Shown: positions 51,306 through 60,699, counted from the first letter of the stretch. The stretch: DNA of 64,000 bases from JAAYDY01 sp964500225 (GCA_964500225.1 CAZCOA010000005.1:41879-105878), one strand, 5' to 3'. Numbers and translations: made by a program. Notes: generated from the letters alone by a model not told the origin.

Positions 51306-52196
51306 TCATGGCGCAGCGATGTCCATGGCGATATCCAGAGCCGGGGCGGAATGGGTCAGCGCGCCGACGCTGATGCGGTCCACGCCCGTTTCGGCAATGG
51401 CCCGAACCGTGGCGAGCGTGACACCGCCGCTGGCCTCCAGCAGGGGCCGCCCGTTGCGGCCGAGGCGGTTACGCAAGGCCACGGCCTCGCGAAGCCGGTC
51501 GATCGTCATGTTGTCCAGCAGGATCCTGTCGGCTTCCAGCGGCAGAACGGCTCGCAACTGGTCAATCGTATCGACCTCGATCTCGATGACCATCTCGGCG
51601 CCGAATCGGTCGCGAACCCGGGTCACAAGTTGCTCGATGGGACAACCGGCCAAGGCGACGTGGTTATCCTTGATGAGCACCTCGTCGTAGAGGCCCATGC
51701 GATGGTTCGTGCCGCCGGCGCAGCGGACAGCGTATTTCTCCAGGCGCCGCCAGCCGGGCGTGGTTTTTCGGGTGTCGCAAATCACGGCGGATGTGCCCTG
51801 GACGGCCTCGACGAAAGCCCGCGTGAGGGTCGCCACGCCTGACAGCCGCTGAAGGAAGTTCAGGGCGATGCGTTCGCCGGCCAGGACGGCCCTGGCGGGG
51901 CCGGTGACGACAGCCAGAGTCTGGCCGGCGGCAATGGCGTCGCCGTCCGCGGCCTCGGTGCCGACCCGGACGGCGGGGTCGATCTCGGCGTAGATCCGTT
52001 CGACGAGCCACAGGCCCGCGACAACGCCGCTGCGGCGGGCCACCATGCGGGCCGAGGCGGACTGGTCGCCCAGACAGGCCATGCTCGTGACATCGCCGCC
52101 GGCCAGGTCTTCATCAATCGCGGCGGCGATGAGACGATCGGCTTCATCGACGAGTGGTGCGTCTGCTGCGCTTCGGTTGGGCAGTGGTTGAGCCAT
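51306..52196 (-). CDS. nadC: Nicotinate-nucleotide pyrophosphorylase (carboxylating)
   Basis: The enzyme makes nicotinate mononucleotide from quinolinate and PRPP in NAD synthesis. The 296 residues include DLAGGDVTS near the start, RKTTPGWRRLEKYAV, GGTNHRMGLYD, LIKDNH and the closing SVGALTHSAPALDI. The ATG at 52196 overlaps the end of uvrB by about 50 bases in another frame. The gene is followed by birA. Confidence 0.96.
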   Translation of the reverse strand: MAQPLPNRSAADAPLVDEADRLIAAAIDEDLAGGDVTSMACLGDQSASARMVARRSGVVAGLWLVERIYAEIDPAVRVGTEAADGDAIAAGQTLAVVTGPARAVLAGERIALNFLQRLSGVATLTRAFVEAVQGTSAVICDTRKTTPGWRRLEKYAVRCAGGTNHRMGLYDEVLIKDNHVALAGCPIEQLVTRVRDRFGAEMVIEIEVDTIDQLRAVLPLEADRILLDNMTIDRLREAVALRNRLGRNGRPLLEASGGVTLATVRAIAETGVDRISVGALTHSAPALDIAMDIAAP

Positions 52197-54171
52197 GGCC
52201 CTTGATCTCCTCTTGCATGGCCAGGATGCGGTCGCGGATGGCCGCCGCACGTTCGAATTCGAGGTTGGCGGCGGCCTTGTGCATTTCGGCTTCCAACTCG
52301 GTCAGGAACTCGCGCGTGACGAATTCGGTTTCGGACTCGTGAACAAAGAGCCGCGCGGCACGCCGAGCCGACACTTCGGCTTCGATACCGGCACGAATGG
52401 CCTTGCGGATGGTATCCGGCTTGATCCCATGCTCGGCGTTATACGCTTCCTGTTTGCGTCGGCGCCGCTCGGTTTCGTCGATGGCGCGGCGCATCGAGTC
52501 GGTGACGACGTCGGCGTAGAGGATCACCTCGGCATTGACGTTGCGTGCACTGCGGCCGATGGTCTGGAGCAACGACGTAGTGGATCGCAGAAACCCTTCG
52601 CGGTCGGCGTCGAGGATGGCCACGAGCGACACTTCGGGCAGGTCCAGCCCCTCGCGCAAGAGGTTGACGCCGATGAGCACGTCGAACTCGCCGCGTCGCA
52701 GGTCGCGGAGAATCTCCACGCGCTGAAATGTCTCGATCTCGCTGTGCAGGTACTTGCACCGCATGCCTTCGCGGTTGACGAAACCGGCCAGGTCCTCGGC
52801 CAGACGCTTGGTGAGCGTCGTGACCAGGACGCGGTCGCCCATGGCCACGCGCTTTCGGATCTCGCTCAGGAGGTGCTCCACTTGGTTGCGAGCAGGTTCG
52901 ACGCGAATCCGCGGGTCCACGAGCCCGGTAGGTCGGATGACCTGCTCGACGACCTCGCCGCCACATCGCTCGAGTTCGTATGGGCCCGGCGTCGCCGAGA
53001 TAAAGATCGTCTGACCGATGGCCGATTCCCACTCCTCGAACGTCAGGGGTCGGTTGTCCAGCGCCGACGGCAACCGAAAACCGTGATCGACGAGGGTCTG
53101 CTTGCGGCTGCGGTCGCCTTCGTACATGGCGCCGATCTGGGGCACGGTCACGTGCGACTCGTCCACCAAGCAGAGCATGTTCTTGGGGAAGTAGTCGATC
53201 AGGGTGTAAGGGCGTTCGCCCGGCGCACGGCCGGAGAGGTGGCGGCTGTAGTTCTCGATGCCCGGACAGTAGCCCACCTCGCGAAGCATCTCCATGTCAT
53301 GCCGGGTGCGAGCTTCGAGACGCTGGGCTTCGAGCATCTTGCCCTGCGACCGCAGCTCGGCCAGACGGGCTTCGAGCTCCGAGGCGATACCTTCCAAGGC
53401 CCGTTCAATACGGTCCTCGGGCATCACGAAGTGCTTGGCCGGATAGATGTAGATGGACTCTTCCTGTCCGGCGACGCTTCCGGTGGCTGGGTTGATGATC
53501 TCGATCCGGTCCACCTCGTCGCCGAAGAACTCGATCCGATAGGCGAATTCCTCGTAGGCCGGATAGACCTCGACGGTGTCGCCACGGACGCGGAACCGGC
53601 CGCGGCCGAAGTCGATGTCGTTGCGCTCGTACTGGATATCGACGATGCGGCGCAGGAACTCGTCGCGTTCGATGGTCTGGCCCACCGCCAGCGACGCCAC
53701 CATCCGCTGGTAATCCTCGGGCGCACCGAGGCCGAAAATGCACGACACACTGGCGACGACGATCACGTCGCTGCGGCTCATCAAGGCGCTGGTTGCCCGC
53801 AGGCGCAGGCGGTCGATATCCTGGTTGATGCTGGCGTCTTTCTCGATGTAGATGTCGCGCGAGGGGATGTACGCTTCCGGCTGGTAATAGTCGTAATAGG
53901 ACACGAAGTACGCGACGGCATTCCTGGGGAAGAACTCCTTGAACTCGCTATAAAGCTGGGCGGCCAGGGTTTTGTTGTGCGAAATGACCAGCGTGGGCCG
54001 TTGTACGGCAGCGATGACATTGGCCATGGTGAATGTCTTGCCCGATCCGGTCACGCCCAGGAGGGTCTGGCACGGCCGGCCGCGACGCAGACCGTCGGTC
54101 AGGCGCTCAATGGCCTGCGGCTGATCGCCGCGCGGCTCGAAGTCGCTCACCAGTTCAAAACGCTGCGTCAT
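52144..54171 (-). CDS. uvrB: UvrABC excision-nuclease subunit B
   Basis: UvrB verifies DNA damage and loads UvrC. The 675 residues have Walker A (GVTGSGKTFT), the beta-hairpin region (YYDYYQPEAYIPSRDIYIEK), helicase motifs (CLVDESHVTVPQ, IGRSARN) and the C-terminal UVR motif (MHKAAANLEFERAAAIRD). The ATG at 54171 overlaps the comEA-like stop as ATGA. uvrA and uvrC are not in the window. Confidence 0.98.
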   Translation of the reverse strand: MTQRFELVSDFEPRGDQPQAIERLTDGLRRGRPCQTLLGVTGSGKTFTMANVIAAVQRPTLVISHNKTLAAQLYSEFKEFFPRNAVAYFVSYYDYYQPEAYIPSRDIYIEKDASINQDIDRLRLRATSALMSRSDVIVVASVSCIFGLGAPEDYQRMVASLAVGQTIERDEFLRRIVDIQYERNDIDFGRGRFRVRGDTVEVYPAYEEFAYRIEFFGDEVDRIEIINPATGSVAGQEESIYIYPAKHFVMPEDRIERALEGIASELEARLAELRSQGKMLEAQRLEARTRHDMEMLREVGYCPGIENYSRHLSGRAPGERPYTLIDYFPKNMLCLVDESHVTVPQIGAMYEGDRSRKQTLVDHGFRLPSALDNRPLTFEEWESAIGQTIFISATPGPYELERCGGEVVEQVIRPTGLVDPRIRVEPARNQVEHLLSEIRKRVAMGDRVLVTTLTKRLAEDLAGFVNREGMRCKYLHSEIETFQRVEILRDLRRGEFDVLIGVNLLREGLDLPEVSLVAILDADREGFLRSTTSLLQTIGRSARNVNAEVILYADVVTDSMRRAIDETERRRRKQEAYNAEHGIKPDTIRKAIRAGIEAEVSARRAARLFVHESETEFVTREFLTELEAEMHKAAANLEFERAAAIRDRILAMQEEIKGHGSTTAQPKRSRRTTRR

Positions 54172-54572
54172 GGTTCCGACCTGTCGCGACGGTCGCCGCC
54201 GGTCGGCGACCCGGCGGCCAATGTCAAATACGGTCTGATCTCGCGGAGCCTCACATCGGCAATCCCGTTGATCGCGACCAGCTCGTCGAGCGATCGGTAC
54301 GGCCCATGCCGGTCGCGGTACTCGACGATCCGCTTGGCGAGCACGCCGCCCAGGCCCGGCACGAGGCTCAATTCGGCCCACCCAGCCGTATTCACGTCCA
54401 CCTGGTACGGCGCCGCCCCGTCGGTCGTGGATACCGGCAACGGTTCGCCGCGACCGGCCAGCCATACACCGCCGGCCAGAGCTGCAAGCCCCGCCGCAAG
54501 CACCGTCATACCCAGACGGCGGCTTTGCGTGCCGGGCGAGACATCGCTCGATTGCACCGCGTCTTCGGTCAT
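54168..54572 (-). CDS. ComEA-like helix-hairpin-helix DNA-binding protein
   Basis: The 134-residue protein has an N-terminal membrane anchor (about residues 22-40). The C-terminal helix-hairpin-helix region reads VDVNTAGWAELSLVPGLGGV and later DELVAINGIADVRLREIRPYL. ComEA proteins bind incoming DNA outside the cytoplasmic membrane during transformation. The pilus locus 4 kb away could supply the uptake machine, but no comEC is here. GGGAG precedes the ATG, and it is coupled to uvrB. Confidence 0.85.
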   Translation of the reverse strand: MTEDAVQSSDVSPGTQSRRLGMTVLAAGLAALAGGVWLAGRGEPLPVSTTDGAAPYQVDVNTAGWAELSLVPGLGGVLAKRIVEYRDRHGPYRSLDELVAINGIADVRLREIRPYLTLAAGSPTGGDRRDRSEP

Positions 54573-54591
54573 GGGCGTTCTCCCGCACGGG

Positions 54592-56139
54592 TCAGTACTC
54601 GGCCCACGGCTTGGCCTGCTCGGCGGCGCGATGCTCGGGAATGCCCGTCTCGGGCCAGATTTCCCTGCGCATGCCAAGCATGGCGGCATAGGACGCCTTC
54701 GGTTCCAGGTTCGCATCGAGCAGACCGGCGTGCGGGAAGAAATGACCGGGCCGGTCGCTCAGTTCGGTCCAACAGACGGCTTCGACGAACGGTTTGCCGA
54801 CGGCGATGTTGTAGAACGCATCGACCCAGCGGGCCTGGACGGCCGGAGTCCACGGCTCGTGCCAGTAGCCGCCCAAAGACACGTTGTTCTTGCCCTGCGA
54901 CGCATCATGAGGGTCGGGTTCATGCGACGACGGCACGCCGGCAGCCGTGACATGCAACGGACGGCCGAATCCGCCGAACTGATCCAGCAGGGCCGATATG
55001 GCCATGATGTCGCGGCACGGATAACCGTCGGCGCCCATGAACACCTGGAGACCGATGGCGTCGAACTCGACGCCGGCATTGATGCAGGCCTCGACGTATT
55101 TCAGGGGCGAGAGGCTGCGGGCGTTGCTCGCGGCGTACTCGCCCCACGGCATCACGAGGTCGAGGACCGCTTTGGCGTGAGGCGCATTTTTCTTGACGAC
55201 GCGACAGCACATGGTGGTCATCTCGATCACCTGGTCGAGGCTGAACTTCAGGCAGTTCTCCACGTGCAGGCCGGTGGCGATGTCCCAATGCTCAATCTTC
55301 GAGGCATACCGCTGCACACAGCGCAGGGCGTGCTCGAAGGCGTAGTCGCGGATACTGTCGAAGTCGCCCTCCCAGAGGTACACCCAGTCGGGGACGCTCG
55401 ACGACCTGAACCGAAGCAACTGAGCGGCCTTGATGGCGATGCCCTTGGACGTGAGCCAGTTGACCCAGAAATCCAGCGGCGCCCATTGGAACTCGTGCTC
55501 GCGCGGCTCGACCACACGCCAGTCCATGGGCAGTGCGGCATAGTTGAACGATTCGAAGAGGCGGTCGAGATACGCCTGGTCGCGGCACGACAGGTCCACC
55601 CAGCAGCCGAAATCCAGTCCGGCCAACTCGCGGTTGTCGCAACGGAAGAGCAGGCCGCGACGAGCGTGTTCGAGGGTAAGCTCTTCGCTGAGCCGCAGAA
55701 CGTCCGCGATGGCTTCTCTGGCGATGATGCCGGCCTCGGGATCCGTGGGGCTGAGACCCATGGCCCGAGCCATGCGTGCCTTCGCGGCATCCAGGCCGGA
55801 GGCGAATTCAGGTGTCGGACCTCGGTAGGCGTAGCCCCAGTCGTCCTTCTTGCGCCACGCCCTGAGCACCAGGCCGCGAAGCACCTCGACGAGCAGATTG
55901 TACGGAGCCTCCCGGTCGGGCAGATGGACCGTGGCCACCAAGACGCGCCCGACACCGGGCACATCCAGCGGCAACACCAGCGACACGGGACCGTCGCCTT
56001 TGCGGTCGCAGAACAGGGTGTCGCCGCGCAAACGCAGATCGCCACGGAGCGGCTGGTCCTCGGCATCCACCAGGTAGGCCCTGCCCGCTTGGAACTGCTC
56101 CTCGGAGACCAGGTCGGGCGGGATCTTGAATTTGAGCAT
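54592..56139 (-). CDS. GH10-fold protein lacking the expected catalytic glutamates
   Basis: The 515-residue protein has no signal peptide. Residues about 210-490 follow the GH10 xylanase order: a WD segment at 285-286, a helix-strand pattern (RVVKKNAPHAKAVLDLVMPWGEY) and the closing CWTELSDRPGHFF then GLLDANLEPKASYAAM. Where GH10 enzymes have WDVVNE, this reads WDIATG; where they have ITEL, it reads VTAA (T398-A400). Both catalytic carboxylates therefore seem missing. It may bind sugar or have another function. The N-terminal 200 residues look like a separate beta domain. The ATG at 56139 follows GGGAG. It lies between pfk and comEA. Confidence 0.68.
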   Translation of the reverse strand: MLKFKIPPDLVSEEQFQAGRAYLVDAEDQPLRGDLRLRGDTLFCDRKGDGPVSLVLPLDVPGVGRVLVATVHLPDREAPYNLLVEVLRGLVLRAWRKKDDWGYAYRGPTPEFASGLDAAKARMARAMGLSPTDPEAGIIAREAIADVLRLSEELTLEHARRGLLFRCDNRELAGLDFGCWVDLSCRDQAYLDRLFESFNYAALPMDWRVVEPREHEFQWAPLDFWVNWLTSKGIAIKAAQLLRFRSSSVPDWVYLWEGDFDSIRDYAFEHALRCVQRYASKIEHWDIATGLHVENCLKFSLDQVIEMTTMCCRVVKKNAPHAKAVLDLVMPWGEYAASNARSLSPLKYVEACINAGVEFDAIGLQVFMGADGYPCRDIMAISALLDQFGGFGRPLHVTAAGVPSSHEPDPHDASQGKNNVSLGGYWHEPWTPAVQARWVDAFYNIAVGKPFVEAVCWTELSDRPGHFFPHAGLLDANLEPKASYAAMLGMRREIWPETGIPEHRAAEQAKPWAEY

Positions 56140-56176
56140 TATCGACTCCCTTGCGGCAGCGCCCCATGCCAGCCGG

Positions 56177-57391
56177 CTACACACGCCGCGTCAGACGCAC
56201 ACAGCGCGTCAGGCCGCCCGGCGTCTCGGCCACCTCGACGCGTCCCAGGACCAGCGGCTCCAGGTACTGCCGGAAAGCGTCGCTGATGGCTATTCCTTCC
56301 TCGTCGAGGAATTCTCGTGGCATAACTCGCTGGCGGCCTGCTACCTCGTCGATGTCCACCAGGTCGAAATCGACGGCATACGGCTTATTGCTGCGACGCC
56401 GGATGGAGACCACCTTCATGGTTTCCCCGGCAGCCAGAGCCCGGGCGGCCTCGCGGCCGACGGCGTCGGCCTCGCGTGCGTCGCACACCGAAGCCAGGTG
56501 TGCCGCGTTGCGCTGGGCCGTGCCCGGCTTATTATAGCGGCACTTGTAACCCAGGTCGTTCTGGATGAAATTGCGAAGCACCTCCGCGACTCCGCCGAAC
56601 TGCATCTGGCCGCTCGGGTCCACCGTCTGCGGCGCGAGGAAGTTGCCGTCGGCGTCGCGGAGTCCTTCGCCGGCGACCACCACACAGCGGCCGATGCGCT
56701 TCACGGTGCGATGCACCTGCTCGCCCAGGCGTTTCCACGTGACAGGCAACTCGGGCGCTAGAACGATGTGCGGCGCGTCCTCTTCGCAGACGTGAGCCAG
56801 GCCCGCAGCGGCGGCAATCCAGCCGCTGTCGCGCCCCATGGTTTCAATGACGGTGCAGGTGTCGAACGTCGCCAGCGATTCGGTGTCGCGGCCGGCCTCC
56901 TGGGTCGTCGTAGCCACGTACTTGGCAACCGACCCGTAGCCGGGCGTGTGGTCGGTGCCGAACATGTCGTTGTCGATGGTTTTCGGCGCGCCGACGACGC
57001 GGACCTCGTGCCCATGGGTCTTCGAGACGCGGGCCACTTCGCGCAGGGCGGCCATGGTACCGTTGCCGCCGATGAAGATCAGCCCGGTCACGCGGTGCCG
57101 CGCGAGGGTCTCGGCGATGCGGGCAAAGTCCTCGGCGCCGCCCTGGCGACGGAGATTGTAGCGGCACGATCCCAAGGCCGCTCCGGGTGTTGTCCGGATG
57201 GCCGCCAGCACCTCCGCCGGCTCGGCCGAGAGGTCGAAGATTTCGTCGTGCAACAACCCGAGAACGCCGTTGCGCGAACCCAGAACACGGCCGACCCCGG
57301 CCTGCCGCGCTCCCTCGACGACGCCCACCAACGTCTGGTTGATCACGGCCGTCGGAGCGCCAAGCTGCGCCACCAACAGTGTTTCACTCAC
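56177..57391 (-). CDS. 6-phosphofructokinase, phosphoryl donor uncertain (ATP or PPi)
   Basis: The 404-residue enzyme phosphorylates fructose 6-phosphate. It has the glycine loop GGNGTM (N110, G111), PKTIDND (K137, catalytic D140) and METMGRDSGW-like VIETMGRDSGW. In this superfamily lysine in PKTIDND is typical of PPi-dependent enzymes, while glycine at the N110-G111 site is typical of ATP-dependent ones; kinetoplastid ATP enzymes combine both. The donor cannot be read with certainty. The GTG at 57391 has GGAG upstream. It is the first gene of a minus-strand row and divergent from purC. Confidence 0.93.
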   Translation of the reverse strand: MSETLLVAQLGAPTAVINQTLVGVVEGARQAGVGRVLGSRNGVLGLLHDEIFDLSAEPAEVLAAIRTTPGAALGSCRYNLRRQGGAEDFARIAETLARHRVTGLIFIGGNGTMAALREVARVSKTHGHEVRVVGAPKTIDNDMFGTDHTPGYGSVAKYVATTTQEAGRDTESLATFDTCTVIETMGRDSGWIAAAAGLAHVCEEDAPHIVLAPELPVTWKRLGEQVHRTVKRIGRCVVVAGEGLRDADGNFLAPQTVDPSGQMQFGGVAEVLRNFIQNDLGYKCRYNKPGTAQRNAAHLASVCDAREADAVGREAARALAAGETMKVVSIRRRSNKPYAVDFDLVDIDEVAGRQRVMPREFLDEEGIAISDAFRQYLEPLVLGRVEVAETPGGLTRCVRLTRRV

Positions 57392-57489
57392 GGTACAGGA
57401 TCTCCTGCCATGCGGTGTTGCCAGACGGGGGATTATATACGGCCGCCGCAGTGCAAGAAACGCAAAAACCGCGACCGAGTTGTACCTCC

Positions 57490-57518
57490 TTGACCCCTTG
57501 CCGCGGCGTCTCTATCAT
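57490..57518 (+). promoter_or_regulatory. Promoter of purC-aroC
   Basis: TTGACC (57490-57495) and TATCAT (57513-57518) are 17 bases apart, about 50 bases before the purC start. Confidence 0.65.
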
Positions 57519-57570
57519 GGGCGTTTCGTGTTGGGTTGCACACGGAAGACCGCCTATGGGAGGCCATGCA

Positions 57571-58461
57571 TTGAGTTCGACAACCGTTCTTCAGACATCG
57601 CTGCGAAAGTACCCGAAGCGTCAGGGCAAGGTCCGCGACGTGTATGACCTGGGCGACCGTCTGCTGTTGGTGGCGACGGATCGCATCAGCGCCTTCGACT
57701 GCGTCATGCCCAACGGAATTCCCGACAAGGGGCGGCTGTTGACGGGCCTGAGTCTGTTTTGGTTCGATCTGGTCCGAAGGACGGTGGAGAATCACTTGAT
57801 CAGTGCGAGCCGCAGGGATGTGGAGGCGATTGTCGGACCGGCCATCGACCAGTTCGACGGTCGCAGCATGATTGTGCGCAAAGCCCAGGTGGTACCCGTG
57901 GAGTGCGTGGTGCGCGGGTATTTGGCCGGCAGCGGGTGGAAGGACTACCAGGCCGGGCGGCCCGTTTCGGGTGTGCGGCTGCCAGCGGGGTTGCGGCAGT
58001 GCTCGAAGCTGGACGAGCCGATCTTCACGCCCAGCACCAAAGCCTCCGTCGGGCACGATGAGCCGATCAGCTTCGCGGACGTGTGCGACCAAGTGGGCAA
58101 GGACCTGGCGACGACGCTTCGCGATCTCTCCGTGGGCATATATATACAGGCACGAGATTACGCACTGGATCGCGGCATCATCATCGCCGACACGAAATTC
58201 GAGTGGGGTCTGGTGGACGGCAAGGTAATCCTGGTGGACGAGGTGCTGACGCCGGACTCGTCGCGGTTCTGGCCGTTGGACGAGTATGCCGAAGGTCGCG
58301 ATCAGCCGTCTTTCGACAAGCAGTTCGTCCGCAACTACCTGGAGACGCTCGATTGGGACAAAACGCCTCCGGCGCCTGCGCTGCCCGAGGAGATTGTCGC
58401 GAAGACGCGCGCCCGTTACGTCGAGGCGTACGAGCGGATCACGCAGAAGCGTTTTGCGTGA
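57571..58461 (+). CDS. purC: Phosphoribosylaminoimidazole-succinocarboxamide synthase
   Basis: The enzyme joins CAIR and aspartate in purine synthesis. The 296 residues include KVRDVYDLGDRLLLVATDRISAF, VPVECVVRGYLAGSGWKDY and IIIADTKFEWGL. I prefer a TTG start at 57571 because GGGAGG lies seven bases upstream. The alternative ATG at 57556 has no ribosome site and would put that GGGAGG inside the frame. aroC follows 49 bases downstream. Confidence 0.96.
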   Translation: MSSTTVLQTSLRKYPKRQGKVRDVYDLGDRLLLVATDRISAFDCVMPNGIPDKGRLLTGLSLFWFDLVRRTVENHLISASRRDVEAIVGPAIDQFDGRSMIVRKAQVVPVECVVRGYLAGSGWKDYQAGRPVSGVRLPAGLRQCSKLDEPIFTPSTKASVGHDEPISFADVCDQVGKDLATTLRDLSVGIYIQARDYALDRGIIIADTKFEWGLVDGKVILVDEVLTPDSSRFWPLDEYAEGRDQPSFDKQFVRNYLETLDWDKTPPAPALPEEIVAKTRARYVEAYERITQKRFA

Positions 58462-58510
58462 AGACGGTCGCACGGGCCCTGGTCGCCAATCAGATCGCGA
58501 GGACACGAGA

Positions 58511-59659
58511 ATGCTGACCTATCGCACGGCTGGCGAGTCGCACGGCAAGGCCGCAGTCGCCCTGATCGAGGGATATCCGGCGGGCGTCCGCGTGGACATC
58601 CGCGGCATCAACGCCGAACTGGCCCGCCGCCAGGGCGGCTACGGTCGCGGCGGGCGCATGAAGATCGAGACCGACACGGTCGAGATCCTCGGCGGCGTGC
58701 GACGCGGCGTGACACTCGGCAGCCCGATTGTGCTGGTGGTGCACAACCGAGACGCGCGGATCGACGACCTGAAGCGAACGCCCCGGGTGTTCCATCCGCG
58801 GCCGGGCCACGGCGACCTTGCCGGAGCACTGAAGTACCTGGACCCGGACATGCGGAACATCCTGGAACGGGCCAGCGCACGGGAAACAGCAGCGCGCGTG
58901 GCCGCCGGAGCGTTGGTGCGGCCGCTGCTGGACGAGGTCGGCATCACGGTTTTCGGCCACGTGGTTTCCGTGGGCGGTGTGCGTGCATGTACCCGCCCTG
59001 CCGCGTCGGCGTGGTTGCGGACACGGAACCGCAGCCCCCTGTATTCGCTCGACCCACAAGCGGACAAGGCCATGATGGCAGCCATCGATGCTGCCCGGGA
59101 GGCCGGCGACACGCTGGGAGGCGTCGTGGAAGTAACGGCCTTCGACGTGCCGCCGGGCCTGGGGTCGCATGTGACGGCCGACCGGCGGCTGGACGCCCGC
59201 CTGGCAGCGGCCCTGATGAGCATTCAGGCCGTCAAGGGCGTCGAGATCGGCCTCGGCTTCGACGCGGCCGCATTGCCCGGCAGCCAAGTCCACGACGATA
59301 TCGGATTCGAGGCTAGGCTGCGCGGCACGGCATCGCTGGGTTACACGCGGAGCACGAACAACGCCGGGGGCATCGAGGCGGGCATTTCCAACGGGCAGCC
59401 GATTGTGGTGCGGGCGGCGATGAAACCGATTGCCACGCTCGGGCGGCCCCTGCCGTCGATCGACATTCGCAGTAAAAAGCCGCACCGCGCGGCCCACGAG
59501 CGTAGCGATGTCTGCGCCGTGCCGGCGGCCAGCGTCGTGGCCGAAAACGTTGTGAGTTTCGAGCTGGCGGCCGCCCTGCTGGAGAAAACCGGCGGCGACA
59601 CGCTCAAAGAAGTCACGGCCCACCTGGAGTCCTACTTGCGAATGGCTCGCGACGTCTGA
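58511..59659 (+). CDS. aroC: Chorismate synthase
   Basis: The enzyme converts EPSP to chorismate, the last common step of aromatic synthesis, using reduced FMN. The 382 residues carry the three family signatures: GESHGKAAVALIEGYPAG at the start, the central GHGDLAGALKY with RASARETAARVAAGA, and RSDVCAVPAASVVAE near the end. The ATG at 58511 has GAGGA upstream. It probably shares the purC transcript and ends before a strong terminator. Confidence 0.97.
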   Translation: MLTYRTAGESHGKAAVALIEGYPAGVRVDIRGINAELARRQGGYGRGGRMKIETDTVEILGGVRRGVTLGSPIVLVVHNRDARIDDLKRTPRVFHPRPGHGDLAGALKYLDPDMRNILERASARETAARVAAGALVRPLLDEVGITVFGHVVSVGGVRACTRPAASAWLRTRNRSPLYSLDPQADKAMMAAIDAAREAGDTLGGVVEVTAFDVPPGLGSHVTADRRLDARLAAALMSIQAVKGVEIGLGFDAAALPGSQVHDDIGFEARLRGTASLGYTRSTNNAGGIEAGISNGQPIVVRAAMKPIATLGRPLPSIDIRSKKPHRAAHERSDVCAVPAASVVAENVVSFELAAALLEKTGGDTLKEVTAHLESYLRMARDV

Positions 59660-59736
59660 CGCCCCGCCCCCGAGATCTCCCGCATGGGACCGGCGGTTGT
59701 GAGTCGTCCTCGGTGTTTTTTCAGGAGTATCCGAAA

Positions 59737-59771
59737 CCAAGCCCTGCGGCCGTAGAGGCCGCGGGGCTTGG
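59737..59771 (+). terminator. Rho-independent terminator of purC-aroC
   Basis: A 15-bp stem (59737-59751 with 59757-59771, one wobble pair, five-base loop) is followed by TCTTTCATT. It lies between convergent aroC and the OmpA-type gene and may serve both. Confidence 0.75.
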
Positions 59772-59810
59772 TCTTTCATTCGGCGTACCCGGCCACTCGC
59801 CCGCGGCGGC

Positions 59811-60617
59811 CTAGTTGGCCATCCGCAGGAAGATTTCAACGCGGCGGTTCTTGGCCTTGCCCTCGTTGGTGCTGTTGCTGGCAATCGGCTGGCTCTCACC
59901 CATGCCGCTGGTGGCCATGCGGGCTGCATCGACGCCACCGGCCTGGAGCACTTTCGCCACAGCCTCGGCGCGATGCTCCGACAGTCCCTGGTTGTTTCCG
60001 TGCTTGCGGACGGTCTCAGGCTTGACGACCCTGGCATTGTCGGTGTGTCCGACGATAACGATGCGGATCGGCTGCGCCTCCGGCTGGTTGAGGATGGCGG
60101 CCAGCTTGGTGAGCACTTCCTGGGCCTTGGGCTTCACGATATCCTCGCCCGAATCGAATGTGATGTCGGAGGCGAACCGCAACTGCTGCGAAGCCTCGTC
60201 AAACACGAAGAACTCGGGGTACGTCTGCTGAAGGGCGCGAAGCGCGGCCTTGGTCCCTTCGGGAATCTGTCCGGCGGCGGCGACCGGAACGCTGCCGAGT
60301 TTCTCAATGAGATCCCGCAGGTCCTGATCCTTTTGTGCCAATGCGGCCTTCAGTGCGGCAATTTCGTTCTGAAGCATCGCAATCTGGTCGCCCTTGCCGC
60401 TCATCATGGCGTTGAAATCGTTGATCCTGGCTTCGAGGGAACGAATACGTTCCTGCAACTCGCGGATCTCGGCCTTCTTGTCCGTAAGCTGGTTCTCAAG
60501 ATCGCGATTCATGATTCGTGCGACCTGAAGGTCTTTCTGACACTGGTCGCAACCACCGGTCCACGGGACCAGCAGCATCACCAAGAGGAACAAAGGCACC
60601 AGCTTGAGAACTGTCAT
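59811..60617 (-). CDS. OmpA/Pal-type peptidoglycan-binding lipoprotein
   Basis: The 268-residue protein has a signal peptide with lipobox TGGC (C23). A coiled coil of about 95 residues follows (NQLTDKKAEIRELQERIRSLE and onward). The OmpA-like C-terminal domain has ASDITFDSGED, VGHTDNARVV, LSEHRAEAVAKVL and NEGKAKNRRVEI. The domain binds meso-diaminopimelate-containing peptidoglycan, so the protein should tie a membrane to the wall. The ATG at 60617 has AAAGGAG upstream. Confidence 0.9.
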   Translation of the reverse strand: MTVLKLVPLFLLVMLLVPWTGGCDQCQKDLQVARIMNRDLENQLTDKKAEIRELQERIRSLEARINDFNAMMSGKGDQIAMLQNEIAALKAALAQKDQDLRDLIEKLGSVPVAAAGQIPEGTKAALRALQQTYPEFFVFDEASQQLRFASDITFDSGEDIVKPKAQEVLTKLAAILNQPEAQPIRIVIVGHTDNARVVKPETVRKHGNNQGLSEHRAEAVAKVLQAGGVDAARMATSGMGESQPIASNSTNEGKAKNRRVEIFLRMAN

Positions 60618-60699
60618 GGAAACCGCTCCTTTCCTGGGCAACCCCGCGAGACATGCCGACATTAGAATTCGTTCCAACTGGATATGCACAAGTCAGCGG

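Noticed and set aside
52195..56286. A 1363-codon open frame on the plus strand opposite uvrB, comEA and the GH10-fold gene
   Set aside because: It runs antisense through several recognisable genes, has low-complexity His/Arg/Gln-rich composition and no ribosome site. It reflects the codon bias of the real strand.
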